The position numbers were made by a program, and so were the translations under genes. The notes beneath the pieces are model-generated. The model worked only from the letters and a program-made list of their open reading frames with translations, did no database searches and was not told where the DNA came from. From positions 1 to 24,034 of the IMG/VR virus record IMGVR_UViG_3300042460_000318: DNA of 24,034 bases, one strand, 5' to 3'. Source of the stretch: a virus. This document shows positions 16,724-24,034 of this stretch, piece after piece; the first letter of the stretch is position 1; each line of letters starts with the position of its first letter.

Positions 16724-17704
16724 ATGGCTTATGTAAATACTGGTACGACGAACTTTTCGGCTCTCGTCCAGGATCTCGTTCAGGCTAAGGCTGAGCAGGA
16801 ACTTCGCGCTCGGTTGGTTCACGCCAACCCAGATGCCTACGTTCATGGTCGCTTTGTAAAGGGCACGAACCAGATTCGTTTCGCTCGCTATTCTGACCTC
16901 GGCGCAAATACCACGGTTCTTGGGGAAGGCGTTCCGCCAACCTCACAGAGCATGAGCATTTCGTCCGACGCATTCAGCGCATTGCAGTACGGTCAGACGC
17001 TCTCAATTACCGACCTCGCTCAGTTGGACTCGCCACACGACTTGATTTCAGTTGCTTCTGACCGCCTTGCGCGTCAGGCTGCTGAGACCATGGACCTTGT
17101 TGTGCGCGATGTTCTGGCTGCGGGAACCAATGTTCGGTACGCTCCAAACATTAACGCAAGCACTGGCGCTCAGACCGCAAACACCGCTCGTGGTACGATT
17201 ACCGCGACGGCTCGTATTACGGGTGAGCAGGTAAAGAAGACGGTTGCTTCCCTCAAGGCAGCGAACGTCCCAGCCTTTGCCGACGGCACGTACCGCTGCA
17301 TCATCCATCCATTCCAGGAGTACGATCTGATTTCAGATACGACTGCCAATGGTTGGCTTGAGGCTAACAAGTACGTGGACAATACCCCTCTCATCACTGG
17401 TGAGATTGGTAAGTTCGCTGGCGTTCGCTTTGTGGTCTCGTCAAGGGCTAAGGTCTTTACGGGCGCAAGCGGCGGCGCAAACGATGCTAACGTGTACTCA
17501 GCCCATTTCTTTGGTCCTGATTCGTACACCGTTGGTGACTCGCAGACTCTTCAGGCATACTTCACCGCCCCAGGCGGAGATCACTCCGACCCACTCGCTC
17601 AGATGGCGATTGCTGGTTGGAAGATGCGCTTCGGCGCGAAGTTGCTTGACCTTGCTGGTGCGAAGTACGTTCGTCTTGAGACGGGCGCAACGCTCGGCGC
17701 GTAG
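16724..17704 (+). CDS. Major capsid protein, N4-gp56 family
   Basis: This 326-aa protein is the HK97-fold shell protein of the N4-gp56 family. Recognisable are the N-terminal A-x-L-V-QD-LVQAKAEQELRAR helix, the LGEGVPP loop (about 66-72), and the segment from YGQTLSITDLAQLDSPHDL to LARQAAETMDLVVRDVLAAGTN (about 88-135). Also present are the CIIHPFQEYDL strand and loop (about 190-200) and a C-terminal domain with GWKMRFGAKLL. The length is slightly under the 350-400 residues usual for the family. It follows the scaffold, has a strong ribosome binding site, and ends in tandem stops (TAG TAA), consistent with very high expression. There is no prohead-protease-type N-terminal delta domain, which agrees with the separate scaffold gene. 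Confidence 0.94.
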   Translation: MAYVNTGTTNFSALVQDLVQAKAEQELRARLVHANPDAYVHGRFVKGTNQIRFARYSDLGANTTVLGEGVPPTSQSMSISSDAFSALQYGQTLSITDLAQLDSPHDLISVASDRLARQAAETMDLVVRDVLAAGTNVRYAPNINASTGAQTANTARGTITATARITGEQVKKTVASLKAANVPAFADGTYRCIIHPFQEYDLISDTTANGWLEANKYVDNTPLITGEIGKFAGVRFVVSSRAKVFTGASGGANDANVYSAHFFGPDSYTVGDSQTLQAYFTAPGGDHSDPLAQMAIAGWKMRFGAKLLDLAGAKYVRLETGATLGA

Positions 17705-17718
17705 TAACTAGGAAGCGG

Positions 17719-17740
17719 GGGGCTGCTGGCGGGCAGCCCC
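17719..17740 (+). terminator. GC-rich hairpin after the capsid gene (weak or partial terminator)
   Basis: A perfect 8-bp stem (GGGGCTGC with GCAGCCCC) with a six-base loop lies 14 bases after the capsid stop. Only two T follow, so full intrinsic termination is doubtful. It may lower read-through into the connector gene or protect the capsid mRNA 3' end. Confidence 0.6.
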
Positions 17741-17761
17741 TTGCGACCATAAGGAGATAGC

Positions 17762-18433
17762 ATGGCAACTAGAGCAGATATCCGAATCCAGATTAGGCGA
17801 GAACTCCGTGACGTTGACGGGAATACTTGGCTTGATACAGAACTAAACGATCTGATCAATGCTGGGATCAATGCCGTATCTGACTTGTCGCCACGCGAAG
17901 CAGTTGAGACCGTAACGTGGACTGCTGCAGCATTAGGTTCACAGTTTGGTTTGCAAAAGATTGTTGACCCAACAACTACATTCCGAAACATCTTCAGGGT
18001 TGAGGTCCTTACCGTAGACGGAATGGTGTGGCAGACGTTGCCACCTGATAACGGAGAAGGATCTTCAAGCGGCTGGTCGTTCTGGCAGGGCAATGTCCGC
18101 CTACCAGAGAAGTACACTCTGCCAGTTAGTTACAACGGCGGGGGCTACGAGCAAGTAGTCGTTCGTATCTACGGCTACGCCGATCATACGTTGCTTGACA
18201 GCGACGCGACCGCGACAACCCTAACAACCCGTGAGCAGGATGCCGTCCGCGTCTTCTGCACGGCTGAGGCTCTCTCGCGACTGATGATCAACCGAGCAAC
18301 CTTCCAGCAATGGCAGGTTTCTTCTGGTGCAAACAACGTTAGCATTAGCGAGTTGGCTGTACTGGCTAACAGCGCACGCTACCGATGGTCGCAGGAACGC
18401 GGCAAGTTGCGCAAGATGCGAAGAATTTCATGA
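17762..18433 (+). CDS. Head-tail connector / adaptor protein
   Basis: This 223-aa protein begins at ATG 17762 with AAGGAG upstream. The N-terminal 50 residues, with RADIRIQIRRELRD then TWLDTELNDLINAGIN, match the helical opening seen in phage head-tail connectors. A beta-rich middle (60-150) and a helical end (TREQDAVRVFCTAEALSRL) follow. It is the first gene after the capsid, where the ring that joins the portal to the tail is expected. The last four bases overlap the next start (ATGA). The family assignment is by pattern and context. Confidence 0.72.
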   Translation: MATRADIRIQIRRELRDVDGNTWLDTELNDLINAGINAVSDLSPREAVETVTWTAAALGSQFGLQKIVDPTTTFRNIFRVEVLTVDGMVWQTLPPDNGEGSSSGWSFWQGNVRLPEKYTLPVSYNGGGYEQVVVRIYGYADHTLLDSDATATTLTTREQDAVRVFCTAEALSRLMINRATFQQWQVSSGANNVSISELAVLANSARYRWSQERGKLRKMRRIS

Positions 18434-19431
18434 TTGATCTATCGCTGCCAGTCACTATTGAGGACGGTGCTGGTCATGCGCTAAATCTAAACTCCCTCGT
18501 GGGCGAGCAAAGTTTGGCTGGCGGCAGCGTGCCGCTTAGCGGATATCTTGTAGACGCGTTTACTTTTGGCGGATCTAACCCTGTCGGCTACGAGGAGTCT
18601 CGCTCTACTGATGACGGCGTAGACGCAACGGAAGCGTACGTGGGTCGCCGCATTCTGAATGCTGTGGTCTGGGTATATGGCGCTACCCGACTAGACTTGT
18701 ACAATCGGATGCAGGTTCTTATCAACGCAATGCGCTTCTTGCCAAACCGATACATCCAGACAGACGGGTTTAGGAAGTTACAGTTTACAATGCTTACCCC
18801 AGATGTAACCAACTACCCACCTGACGGATCGCTGTCTGCGTACTGCGTTGTACGACCAGCACAGTTGCCTGCTATTCAGGTAGACAGCAGTACCATTACT
18901 GGCTCTGACGAACTAGGATACGCTAGTCGTATCTCGCTGTCGTGGCTGATGAAGTACCCCTTTAAGTACGCAAGTTCCCTAAACTCTCTGAATGTTCCGA
19001 TTACTAATACCAATACCAACGTAGCAAACCATGGTGCGGCAGATGCTGATCCGCAACTTCTTATTACTGCGACTGGCAGCCAGACCACAGACGTTAAGAT
19101 CACCGTTACTTTAAACGGTACACCGCTAGAACTGCTTGTAACCAAGACACTTGGCACCGACGGAAGCATTACCCGATCTATCCTAATTGACTTTAAAGAT
19201 CAGGTTGTCTACACCCGCGAGCAAACAGGAAGTGTCATCTCTTCTATCCTGTCCCAGAATCTTATTGTCATTAACTCTGGTGCAACGTTTGGACAGATCC
19301 ACCCGATGCGAGACTCAGACGATGGGGTAACGCCAACGGTTGTTAAGGTGCGCATCCAGAATTCTAGTACGCTTGCTGATATCACCACGGGGTACACGGC
19401 AACTTTGTCGTGGCGAGAAGCGTGGTTCTAG
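18430..19431 (+). CDS. Dit-like distal tail protein
   Basis: This 333-aa protein is read from ATG 18430, which overlaps the connector stop in ATGA. The open frame extends upstream to 18385 without support. The N-terminal half (to about 180) has the RRILNAVVWVYGATRLDLYNRM helix, then the KYPFKYAS motif at the end of a beta-sandwich. The C-terminal half (about 195-333) shows repeated strands, IDFKDQVVY and the SATLSWREAWF-type ending, like the galectin-like domain of Dit proteins. Dit forms the hexamer at the tail tip that carries the hub and fibres. It is followed without a gap by the hub/fibre protein. Tape measure and tail tube genes are absent upstream, which is unusual for a Dit-bearing phage. 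Confidence 0.7.
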   Translation: MIDLSLPVTIEDGAGHALNLNSLVGEQSLAGGSVPLSGYLVDAFTFGGSNPVGYEESRSTDDGVDATEAYVGRRILNAVVWVYGATRLDLYNRMQVLINAMRFLPNRYIQTDGFRKLQFTMLTPDVTNYPPDGSLSAYCVVRPAQLPAIQVDSSTITGSDELGYASRISLSWLMKYPFKYASSLNSLNVPITNTNTNVANHGAADADPQLLITATGSQTTDVKITVTLNGTPLELLVTKTLGTDGSITRSILIDFKDQVVYTREQTGSVISSILSQNLIVINSGATFGQIHPMRDSDDGVTPTVVKVRIQNSSTLADITTGYTATLSWREAWF

Positions 19432-22158
19432 GTGGCAACGTCAACATTTAATACCAGCGTAACGGACGCGAGTGGCTATACAACTCTATCTGGAACGAGT
19501 CCTTCAAGGGTTGAAGCAAGTGATGCACCAGACTTCTGGAATGGCGTATACCGATCTAGCCCAGTAGGAGTTACTGAAAGCGGGGGTCTATCGTTTCGTT
19601 CTTTGATTAAGATCCCTATTGATTTCTCTACCCTTACTGGAGCGGTGCAAATCACTGGAGCGACACTTAAACTCCGATACTTTAACGTCAGCACCACACT
19701 AAACCAGTCTGCAAATACTGGATCGCGTACTGTAAACATCCACCGCTCGTTGGTTTCCTTTACGGAGTCTCCTGGGTCTGATCCAGGTACGGGGCTAGGA
19801 TGGCAATCCTCTACTACCCAGAACTGGGACAAGAAACTCAAGACGGCAGGCACGCATTACGATGCTACTGTCATTGCAAGCAAAGCCCTTAGCGGGACCG
19901 TAGCCAACAAGGTTTTGCACGAGTACGATATCCTACCATTCATCCTAAAGATCGCGCCAGCGTCGCTCCTAGTGGGGTCTACGACGGGCGTAGCGGGAGA
20001 GGGACTAGCCAATAACGGGCTGCTGCTAAAGATGAGCGCAACAGGGTCAAGCCAAGCGGCGGAGTACTACAGCCGAGAAGGTGCTGCCACCTACGCCACC
20101 GATGCTCCAACCATTGTCCTTACCTACACAACTAACCAAGCCCCAACTGTTCCGACAAGCCTAAGTCCTAATAGCGGTGCGCTGCAGGCAGGTGCAAACA
20201 TTACGTTCACCGCCAACTTCAACGACCCAGATGCTGGTGACACAATGAAGTCCTTTGGTATTCAGATCACTGAGGGCGAGGACTTCTCTACTACCCTTAC
20301 GGATCAAGAAGTAACTGCCACAACGATTTCCTTTGTTTCCCCTATGACTAACTATACCTCTGGTATTATTTATAAATGGCGCGTGCGCGCAACAGATGCG
20401 GCTGGTGCAGTGAGCGATTGGTCGGAGACGCAAACGTTTACTGCTCCAACAAACACGTCAACCGCGCCGCCACCGTTAACGGGTAACACAAACTTTGCCA
20501 CAACGCAGACTCCAACGCGTAGCAAGTACCGTGTAGAGGTTTACTCTATCCTTGCATCGCTCAACGGGTTTGACCCAAAGCCTATTGCGGTACTCTTTGA
20601 CGCTAAGAACATTGGTGTTGGCACGCAAGTCAACGGTGCTGGAGAATGCTTCTTTACGCTAGTCAACACACACGATCAGATTGAGGTGATTGATCCGCAG
20701 AAGACCTTCTTCCGTATCTGCCGATGGGATAAGTGGGCTGGCTACTACCGAGTCATGACCGAAGGACTCATTACCCGCAAGGAAGAGGGTAGGAACGAGA
20801 CGCTCTTCTACGGCATTGATAAACTAGGAATGCTTAACCGAAGCATGGTCTTCACAGATACGGTGGGGGCAACCTACTCGCACGTATCCGTAACCCTCTC
20901 ACAACTCCATGACTCTATCCTGCGGCGTACTGGGCGAACCGCAACGGTGACTGCTGCAAGCGTTGCATCTGGCGAGATCACTTACACCGCAGCCTCCCAC
21001 CCATTCCGTGGTGGAGATGTCGTTACCGTGGTCGGGACGACTGGATTAGACTGCACGCTATCAACAGTGACCGCCACAACTGGCACTACCTTCAAGGTTA
21101 AGTCGGCATCAACGGCAAGCGCGTGGACGGGCACGGCATCTTCCACCCTAGCAAATTCGGTGATTGACTTGGGCTGGGGCGAGTCGCCGACGGATCTCTT
21201 CAGGGATTATTCCGTATCCAACCCATCTTCATCCGCTACCTCGTCTGCAACCAAGAGCATTCAGGTGTCTGGGCAGAATTGCCTTGATGCTATCTCTGCC
21301 TTTTCCGACCTATTGATGGCAGGAACAACGAACAAGGTCATCCTTGAGAACCCAAACATTGGCTTGCCAGCCGCAGCAATTGAAACTATGAACGTCGGTT
21401 TGCGCTACCGCCACCTCACCATCACCGACATTGTCAAGCCAGGTTGGTGGCTGCAGTATGGCGTGAACGTCAAGCAGTACAAACTCAGCGACAACCTTGA
21501 CCAGATGTCTACCCGAGCATCAGTCATCAACCGATCTAACATTGGCTCAAGCCTTACAAGCAGCCCTTACAATGGCGACACCGACGCAGATCTTTACGAT
21601 CAGTACCTGCTCATCCAGCGTATTGAGGTTACCAACGAAGAGCGCAACGAGATTGATTACTCGGCACAGTTCCGATACAACACGCATCCTGATCGGCTGT
21701 TTACGTTAGAGGTAAACGTTAAGCCAAACTGGATTACTCCATTTGACGGTTACACTGTAGGCGATGACTTGACTGTGTACATTGTGGATCTTCCAGTTGA
21801 TCTTAAAAAGGATCTAACACTTGTTGCACAACAGTGGATTGCAAACGATAACGGTGCTGAGTACATGGCGTTTGCATTCTCACAACGTATGGAGAAAGAG
21901 TTCCTCATCCGAAAGGAAACGCCTCTTACGCCAGATCCTACTGGTAAAATCTTGCCCGATCTTGACCCTACTCCGAAGACTGTAGATGAGGGAAGTACGC
22001 TTGATCAAATGCGTGGCGCACCTGGTCGTGGTATAGTTGGTGGAGAACCGCAACCAGATCCTATCGTTGCACCTCCACGTATTATCACGCCGCCACAGCC
22101 AACGCTTCCACCAGAGGTGACACCGCCACCGCTATTCCCACGGAAGCCAGTGCTATGA
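19432..22158 (+). CDS. Large tail-tip protein: DNRLRE-like, Fn3-like and hub-like regions
   Basis: This 908-aa protein starts at GTG 19432, directly after the TAG of the Dit-like gene. Residues 1-232 resemble a DNRLRE-type beta-sandwich (LSFRSLIKIPIDF, GATLKLRYF, then GLLLKMSATG and APTIVLTYT). Such domains are often carbohydrate-binding or structural. Residues 237-345 look like one Fn3/Ig-like domain (IIYKWRVRATDAAGAVSDWS). Residues 364-850 resemble a tail-hub-like region (SKYRVEVYS, FFRICRWDKWAGYYRVM, then LFTLEVNVKPNW strands). The last 50 residues are Pro-rich. It probably attaches to the Dit-like ring and contacts the host surface. No lytic enzyme motif is seen. The domain order, with accessory domains before the hub-like part, is unusual. 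Family names are from pattern recall. Confidence 0.7.
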   Translation: MATSTFNTSVTDASGYTTLSGTSPSRVEASDAPDFWNGVYRSSPVGVTESGGLSFRSLIKIPIDFSTLTGAVQITGATLKLRYFNVSTTLNQSANTGSRTVNIHRSLVSFTESPGSDPGTGLGWQSSTTQNWDKKLKTAGTHYDATVIASKALSGTVANKVLHEYDILPFILKIAPASLLVGSTTGVAGEGLANNGLLLKMSATGSSQAAEYYSREGAATYATDAPTIVLTYTTNQAPTVPTSLSPNSGALQAGANITFTANFNDPDAGDTMKSFGIQITEGEDFSTTLTDQEVTATTISFVSPMTNYTSGIIYKWRVRATDAAGAVSDWSETQTFTAPTNTSTAPPPLTGNTNFATTQTPTRSKYRVEVYSILASLNGFDPKPIAVLFDAKNIGVGTQVNGAGECFFTLVNTHDQIEVIDPQKTFFRICRWDKWAGYYRVMTEGLITRKEEGRNETLFYGIDKLGMLNRSMVFTDTVGATYSHVSVTLSQLHDSILRRTGRTATVTAASVASGEITYTAASHPFRGGDVVTVVGTTGLDCTLSTVTATTGTTFKVKSASTASAWTGTASSTLANSVIDLGWGESPTDLFRDYSVSNPSSSATSSATKSIQVSGQNCLDAISAFSDLLMAGTTNKVILENPNIGLPAAAIETMNVGLRYRHLTITDIVKPGWWLQYGVNVKQYKLSDNLDQMSTRASVINRSNIGSSLTSSPYNGDTDADLYDQYLLIQRIEVTNEERNEIDYSAQFRYNTHPDRLFTLEVNVKPNWITPFDGYTVGDDLTVYIVDLPVDLKKDLTLVAQQWIANDNGAEYMAFAFSQRMEKEFLIRKETPLTPDPTGKILPDLDPTPKTVDEGSTLDQMRGAPGRGIVGGEPQPDPIVAPPRIITPPQPTLPPEVTPPPLFPRKPVL

Positions 22159-22400
22159 CAAGCGCAAACTACAAAGCCCTTATTGACGGGATCACGGAAG
22201 TGAGGTCCGATGTGAATGATGTAAGAACCGAATTGCTCACGCGACTTGATCGCATTGATGAGCGGCTGCGGCATGTAGAAGTTTCGCAAGCCAAGTCCGA
22301 CATCCGAACTGTGGAACTATCCAACAAGTGGAAGGCGGGAATCGCTACTGGCATTGCTTCTGGTTTGGCTGCGCTGATTCAGGCGCTCCTCCAGAAATAG
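22155..22400 (+). CDS. XhlA-like holin accessory / small membrane-anchored coiled-coil protein
   Basis: This 81-aa protein overlaps the tail gene by ATGA. Residues 8-55 are a charged amphipathic coiled coil (DVNDVRTELLTRLDRIDERLRHVE). A single hydrophobic helix (59-79, WKAGIATGIASGLAALIQALL) ends the protein. This is the layout of haemolysin XhlA-type proteins, which assist holins in lysis of Gram-positive hosts. It is the last gene of the plus-strand unit, as expected for a lysis gene. The lysin is 20 kb upstream, while an LL-H-type holin lies next door on the other strand. A tail-tip membrane-contact role is an alternative. Confidence 0.65.
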   Translation: MTSANYKALIDGITEVRSDVNDVRTELLTRLDRIDERLRHVEVSQAKSDIRTVELSNKWKAGIATGIASGLAALIQALLQK

Positions 22401-22401
22401 G

Positions 22402-22433
22402 GACAGGCTGTGGGGAGGAAGCCACAGCCTGTC
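22402..22433. terminator. Bidirectional hairpin terminator between converging units
   Basis: A perfect 12-bp stem (GACAGGCTGTGG with CCACAGCCTGTC) has an eight-base loop. It lies one base after the plus-strand stop and seven bases before the minus-strand stop. There is no long T-run on either side, so termination may be helped by another factor. Position and symmetry make it the shared end of two converging transcripts. Confidence 0.75.
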
Positions 22434-22440
22434 ATGTTCA

Positions 22441-22755
22441 CTACTTCCCGAAGTGCTGGTATACCGCCGCTTCAATAGCCGCGTCTACCGCATCGTAGTC
22501 CACCTTGATACCCCTGTTGGCAAGAAGGCTATCAACGAACTGATGAGCCTGTGCCTTCTTGAGTTCACCTGATTCCCCAAGGAACTGCTTCTCTACAGCA
22601 AACACTGCAGTGCCAGCAATAGCCGCAAGGATACCATACTCTCGTGCGGTAACGTTAGCCTTGAGCCACCTGTCCGCAGAGCGGAGCACAAGTGCAACAA
22701 GTGCAACGATTGCCGTAGCGAGTACTGGAGCGAGAACGTTAATAACTTCCTGCAT
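22441..22755 (-). CDS. LL-H family holin
   Basis: This 104-aa protein matches the phage holin LL-H type. It has one N-terminal hydrophobic helix (about 4-24, VINVLAPVLATAIVALVALVL), then a second helical stretch with AVEKQFLGESGELKKAQA. It ends with GIKVDYDAVDAAIEAAV, the typical pattern of this family. Holins form the membrane lesion that lets lysin reach the wall. I chose ATG at 22755, one base after the exonuclease stop at 22757, with GAGG at 22767-22764. The GTG at 22764 is less likely. It is the last gene of the minus-strand unit. Confidence 0.85.
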   Translation of the reverse strand: MQEVINVLAPVLATAIVALVALVLRSADRWLKANVTAREYGILAAIAGTAVFAVEKQFLGESGELKKAQAHQFVDSLLANRGIKVDYDAVDAAIEAAVYQHFGK

Positions 22756-22756
22756 A

Positions 22757-23500
22757 TCAACCACCTCGGTGCATGTTTCGGATGAGGCGCTTCAACTTGC
22801 CGTAGACATCGCGGGTCACGAAGACATCCGCAATGTTGTGCTCAATGATCAACTCATACGATGCCTTATCCCCGTGGTCAGCGCGATCCCAGATGCGCGG
22901 ATCAAGCGGGGTCTTCTTCGTTTGCACGCCAAAGTACTTGGACACATTGTCCAGACTCTTGCGTCCGACTCGTACCGCCGAGCCAGTAGCCTTGTACATC
23001 AGGTCAACGTGCATGACTGGGCTACAAGGATCTTCACCCGCTGCCACAAGGCGAGCGTTGATGATCGGTAGGTCAAAGAGCATGCTGTTCCAGCCGACAA
23101 CGATGTCGTAGGACTGGAGGCTTTCCTTGACTGCCTTCACAAGAACTGAGTCGTCAGTCCACGAAGTGCCCTTGTACTTAGGATCATCCAGTCGGAAGAT
23201 CTCTAGGTTGCCGAAGCCGTCTACGATACACACGGAGAGGATGCGGCTCCAAGCGGAGTACGTCGTCTCAATGTCGTAGAACGCAATCGTCGGTCCGATG
23301 TATCCCTCTGGTGACTTGGTGTGATAGCCCTTCTTGGCAGGCTGCTTCACAGCCTTCCCCTCAAAGTCATCACCCTCAAGGTAACGCTTGTACATCTTCT
23401 GCACTGCGTCCTTGCTCATACCGACAACCTTACCGATTGCCGTGTACGACTTGCCCTCTTCCTTGAGGGCAATTACCTGTCGCGTAAGTGCGTTGGACAT
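22757..23500 (-). CDS. HTH-exonuclease fusion (RNase H-like, DnaQ/PolB-exo or YprB-type)
   Basis: This 247-aa protein has an N-terminal helix-turn-helix (about 5-42, with TAIGKVVGMSKDAVQKMYKRY) followed by a linker and a 3'-5' exonuclease-like domain (70-240). Motif I is D76-I-E78. Motif II is N138-x3-F142-D143. Motif III is H221-N-I-A-D225. The four acidic residues of the DEDD group are therefore present, but in DEDDy enzymes Tyr-x3-Asp is expected, and here His occupies the Tyr place. ATG 23500 has a perfect AGGAGG six bases before it. It is predicted to be cytoplasmic and to trim or degrade nucleic acid, possibly targeted by the HTH. A role in replication, recombination or host DNA breakdown is undecided. 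Its stop is one base before the holin start. Confidence 0.8.
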   Translation of the reverse strand: MSNALTRQVIALKEEGKSYTAIGKVVGMSKDAVQKMYKRYLEGDDFEGKAVKQPAKKGYHTKSPEGYIGPTIAFYDIETTYSAWSRILSVCIVDGFGNLEIFRLDDPKYKGTSWTDDSVLVKAVKESLQSYDIVVGWNSMLFDLPIINARLVAAGEDPCSPVMHVDLMYKATGSAVRVGRKSLDNVSKYFGVQTKKTPLDPRIWDRADHGDKASYELIIEHNIADVFVTRDVYGKLKRLIRNMHRGG

Positions 23501-23501
23501 C

Positions 23502-23738
23502 TCAGTCCTCCTTGCTTGTTAGGCGCATCTCGTTCCGCAGTATATCTGCGGCGTGCTCTACGCCCATTAGCAGTGCGCCAACCATGTCGTTGGGCACCAG
23601 CCCTTCCGTAACCATTTTGACTACGGCGGCTCTATACTCTTCATCGGTCTTCGCATTACCGACAAACATATCCATCTTCGCTAGTGCTACCCGTGCCGCT
23701 GCGCCGTGCGCTGCGAGTGGGCTAAGTTCAACGCTCAT
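23502..23738 (-). CDS. Small helical protein, unknown
   Basis: This 78-aa protein is read from ATG 23738, although an in-frame TTG at 23744 is possible. No clear ribosome binding site is seen for either, and translation is probably coupled to the preceding gene, whose last 11 bases it overlaps. The sequence is helical, Ala/Met/Glu-rich and mildly acidic, with no membrane segment or recognisable motif. It ends one base before the exonuclease ATG. I cannot assign a function. Confidence 0.6.
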   Translation of the reverse strand: MSVELSPLAAHGAAARVALAKMDMFVGNAKTDEEYRAAVVKMVTEGLVPNDMVGALLMGVEHAADILRNEMRLTSKED

Positions 23739-23928
23739 ATTCAAGCACTGCTAGTACAACAAAGATCACAGCAACTGCCGTGAATGGCTGAGGTACTAGG
23801 TTGGTCACGAGTCCAGCGGCTAGTGCTCCAAGTGGAACAGCGTAGTCGCGTACTGCACGAACAGCCTTGACGTTTAGTCGCTCTAGGAACGTTGGCTGCG
23901 GAGCCAACTCCTCTTCGTTAGTTGCCAT
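23728..23928 (-). CDS. Small two-helix membrane protein
   Basis: This 66-aa protein has an acidic start (MATNEEELAP), an amphipathic basic helix (about 14-28, FLERLNVKAVRAVRD), then two hydrophobic segments (30-45 and 49-62) separated by a Pro-containing turn (VPQPF). That hairpin topology is common in small phage membrane proteins, including holins and antiholins. It overlaps the upstream gene's stop in TAATG and lies three genes above the LL-H-type holin in the same transcript. A role as antiholin or accessory holin is only suggested by this. Confidence 0.65.
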   Translation of the reverse strand: MATNEEELAPQPTFLERLNVKAVRAVRDYAVPLGALAAGLVTNLVPQPFTAVAVIFVVLAVLEYER

Positions 23929-24034
23929 TAGAACTTCACCTTCCCCGTGATGGCGAGGGCAACGTCTGCTGCCTTCTTCATCAACTCTACTTCTACGGGG
24001 TTCGTTGGATCAGGTTCTCCCTGTAGCCCAACGC
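23928..24034 (-). CDS. Partial CDS, 3' end only, cut by window edge
   Basis: The minus-strand frame is open from the right edge to the TAA at 23930-23928. The last 35 residues read VGLQGEPDPTNPVEVEL and then a helical MKKAADVALAITGKVKF. The start lies outside the window. No family can be assigned from so little. The stop overlaps the next ATG (TAATG), so the gene belongs to the same operon as the membrane protein. Confidence 0.6.
   Translation of the reverse strand, partial: VGLQGEPDPTNPVEVELMKKAADVALAITGKVKF

Noticed and set aside
22414-22421. GGAGGAAG in the loop of the terminator as a ribosome binding site
   Set aside because: No plus-strand start codon with a sensible open frame follows. 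The genes here are on the other strand.

Overview
The window is a compact stretch of a tailed double-stranded DNA phage (or prophage) genome. Coding density is close to complete and genes abut or overlap by 1-14 bases. No gap reaches 300 bases. No tRNA, integrase, repressor, transposase or CRISPR array was seen. The host cannot be named. An LL-H-type holin and an XhlA-like protein are both families known mostly from phages of Gram-positive bacteria, which hints at a Gram-positive host, perhaps an environmental actinobacterium. That is inference only.

Region 1 (1-5480, plus strand) holds the 3' end of a basic protein, a collagen-like tail fibre with a collar domain, a C39-like cysteine peptidase that is probably a lysin, a CxxC/HTH protein that may be the small terminase, two basic Gly/Ala-rich proteins, a HELIH metallopeptidase, a mini zinc-finger protein and a DUF6321-like protein. 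Region 2 (5473-17704, plus) is the packaging and head module: large terminase, portal, two very large unrecognised proteins (944 and 1438 aa), scaffold and an N4-gp56-type major capsid protein. Region 3 (17762-22400, plus) is a head-tail connector, a Dit-like distal tail protein, a 908-aa protein that joins a DNRLRE-like and an Fn3-like domain to a hub-like region, and a small XhlA-like protein. A 12-bp perfect hairpin at 22402-22433 ends this unit and also serves the opposing unit. Region 4 (24034 down to 22441, minus) carries a partial gene, a two-helix membrane protein, a small unknown, an HTH-exonuclease fusion and an LL-H-type holin.

The plus strand reads as one late operon for packaging, capsid, tail tip, adsorption and part of lysis. 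No major tail tube, tail chaperone frameshift pair or tape-measure gene is visible between the capsid and the Dit-like protein. The virion is therefore either short-tailed, with the two giant proteins as candidate ejection or internal proteins, or it is built in an unusual way. The most novel parts are the two giant proteins, the tail module, and the HTH-exonuclease whose third motif has His where DEDDy enzymes have Tyr.
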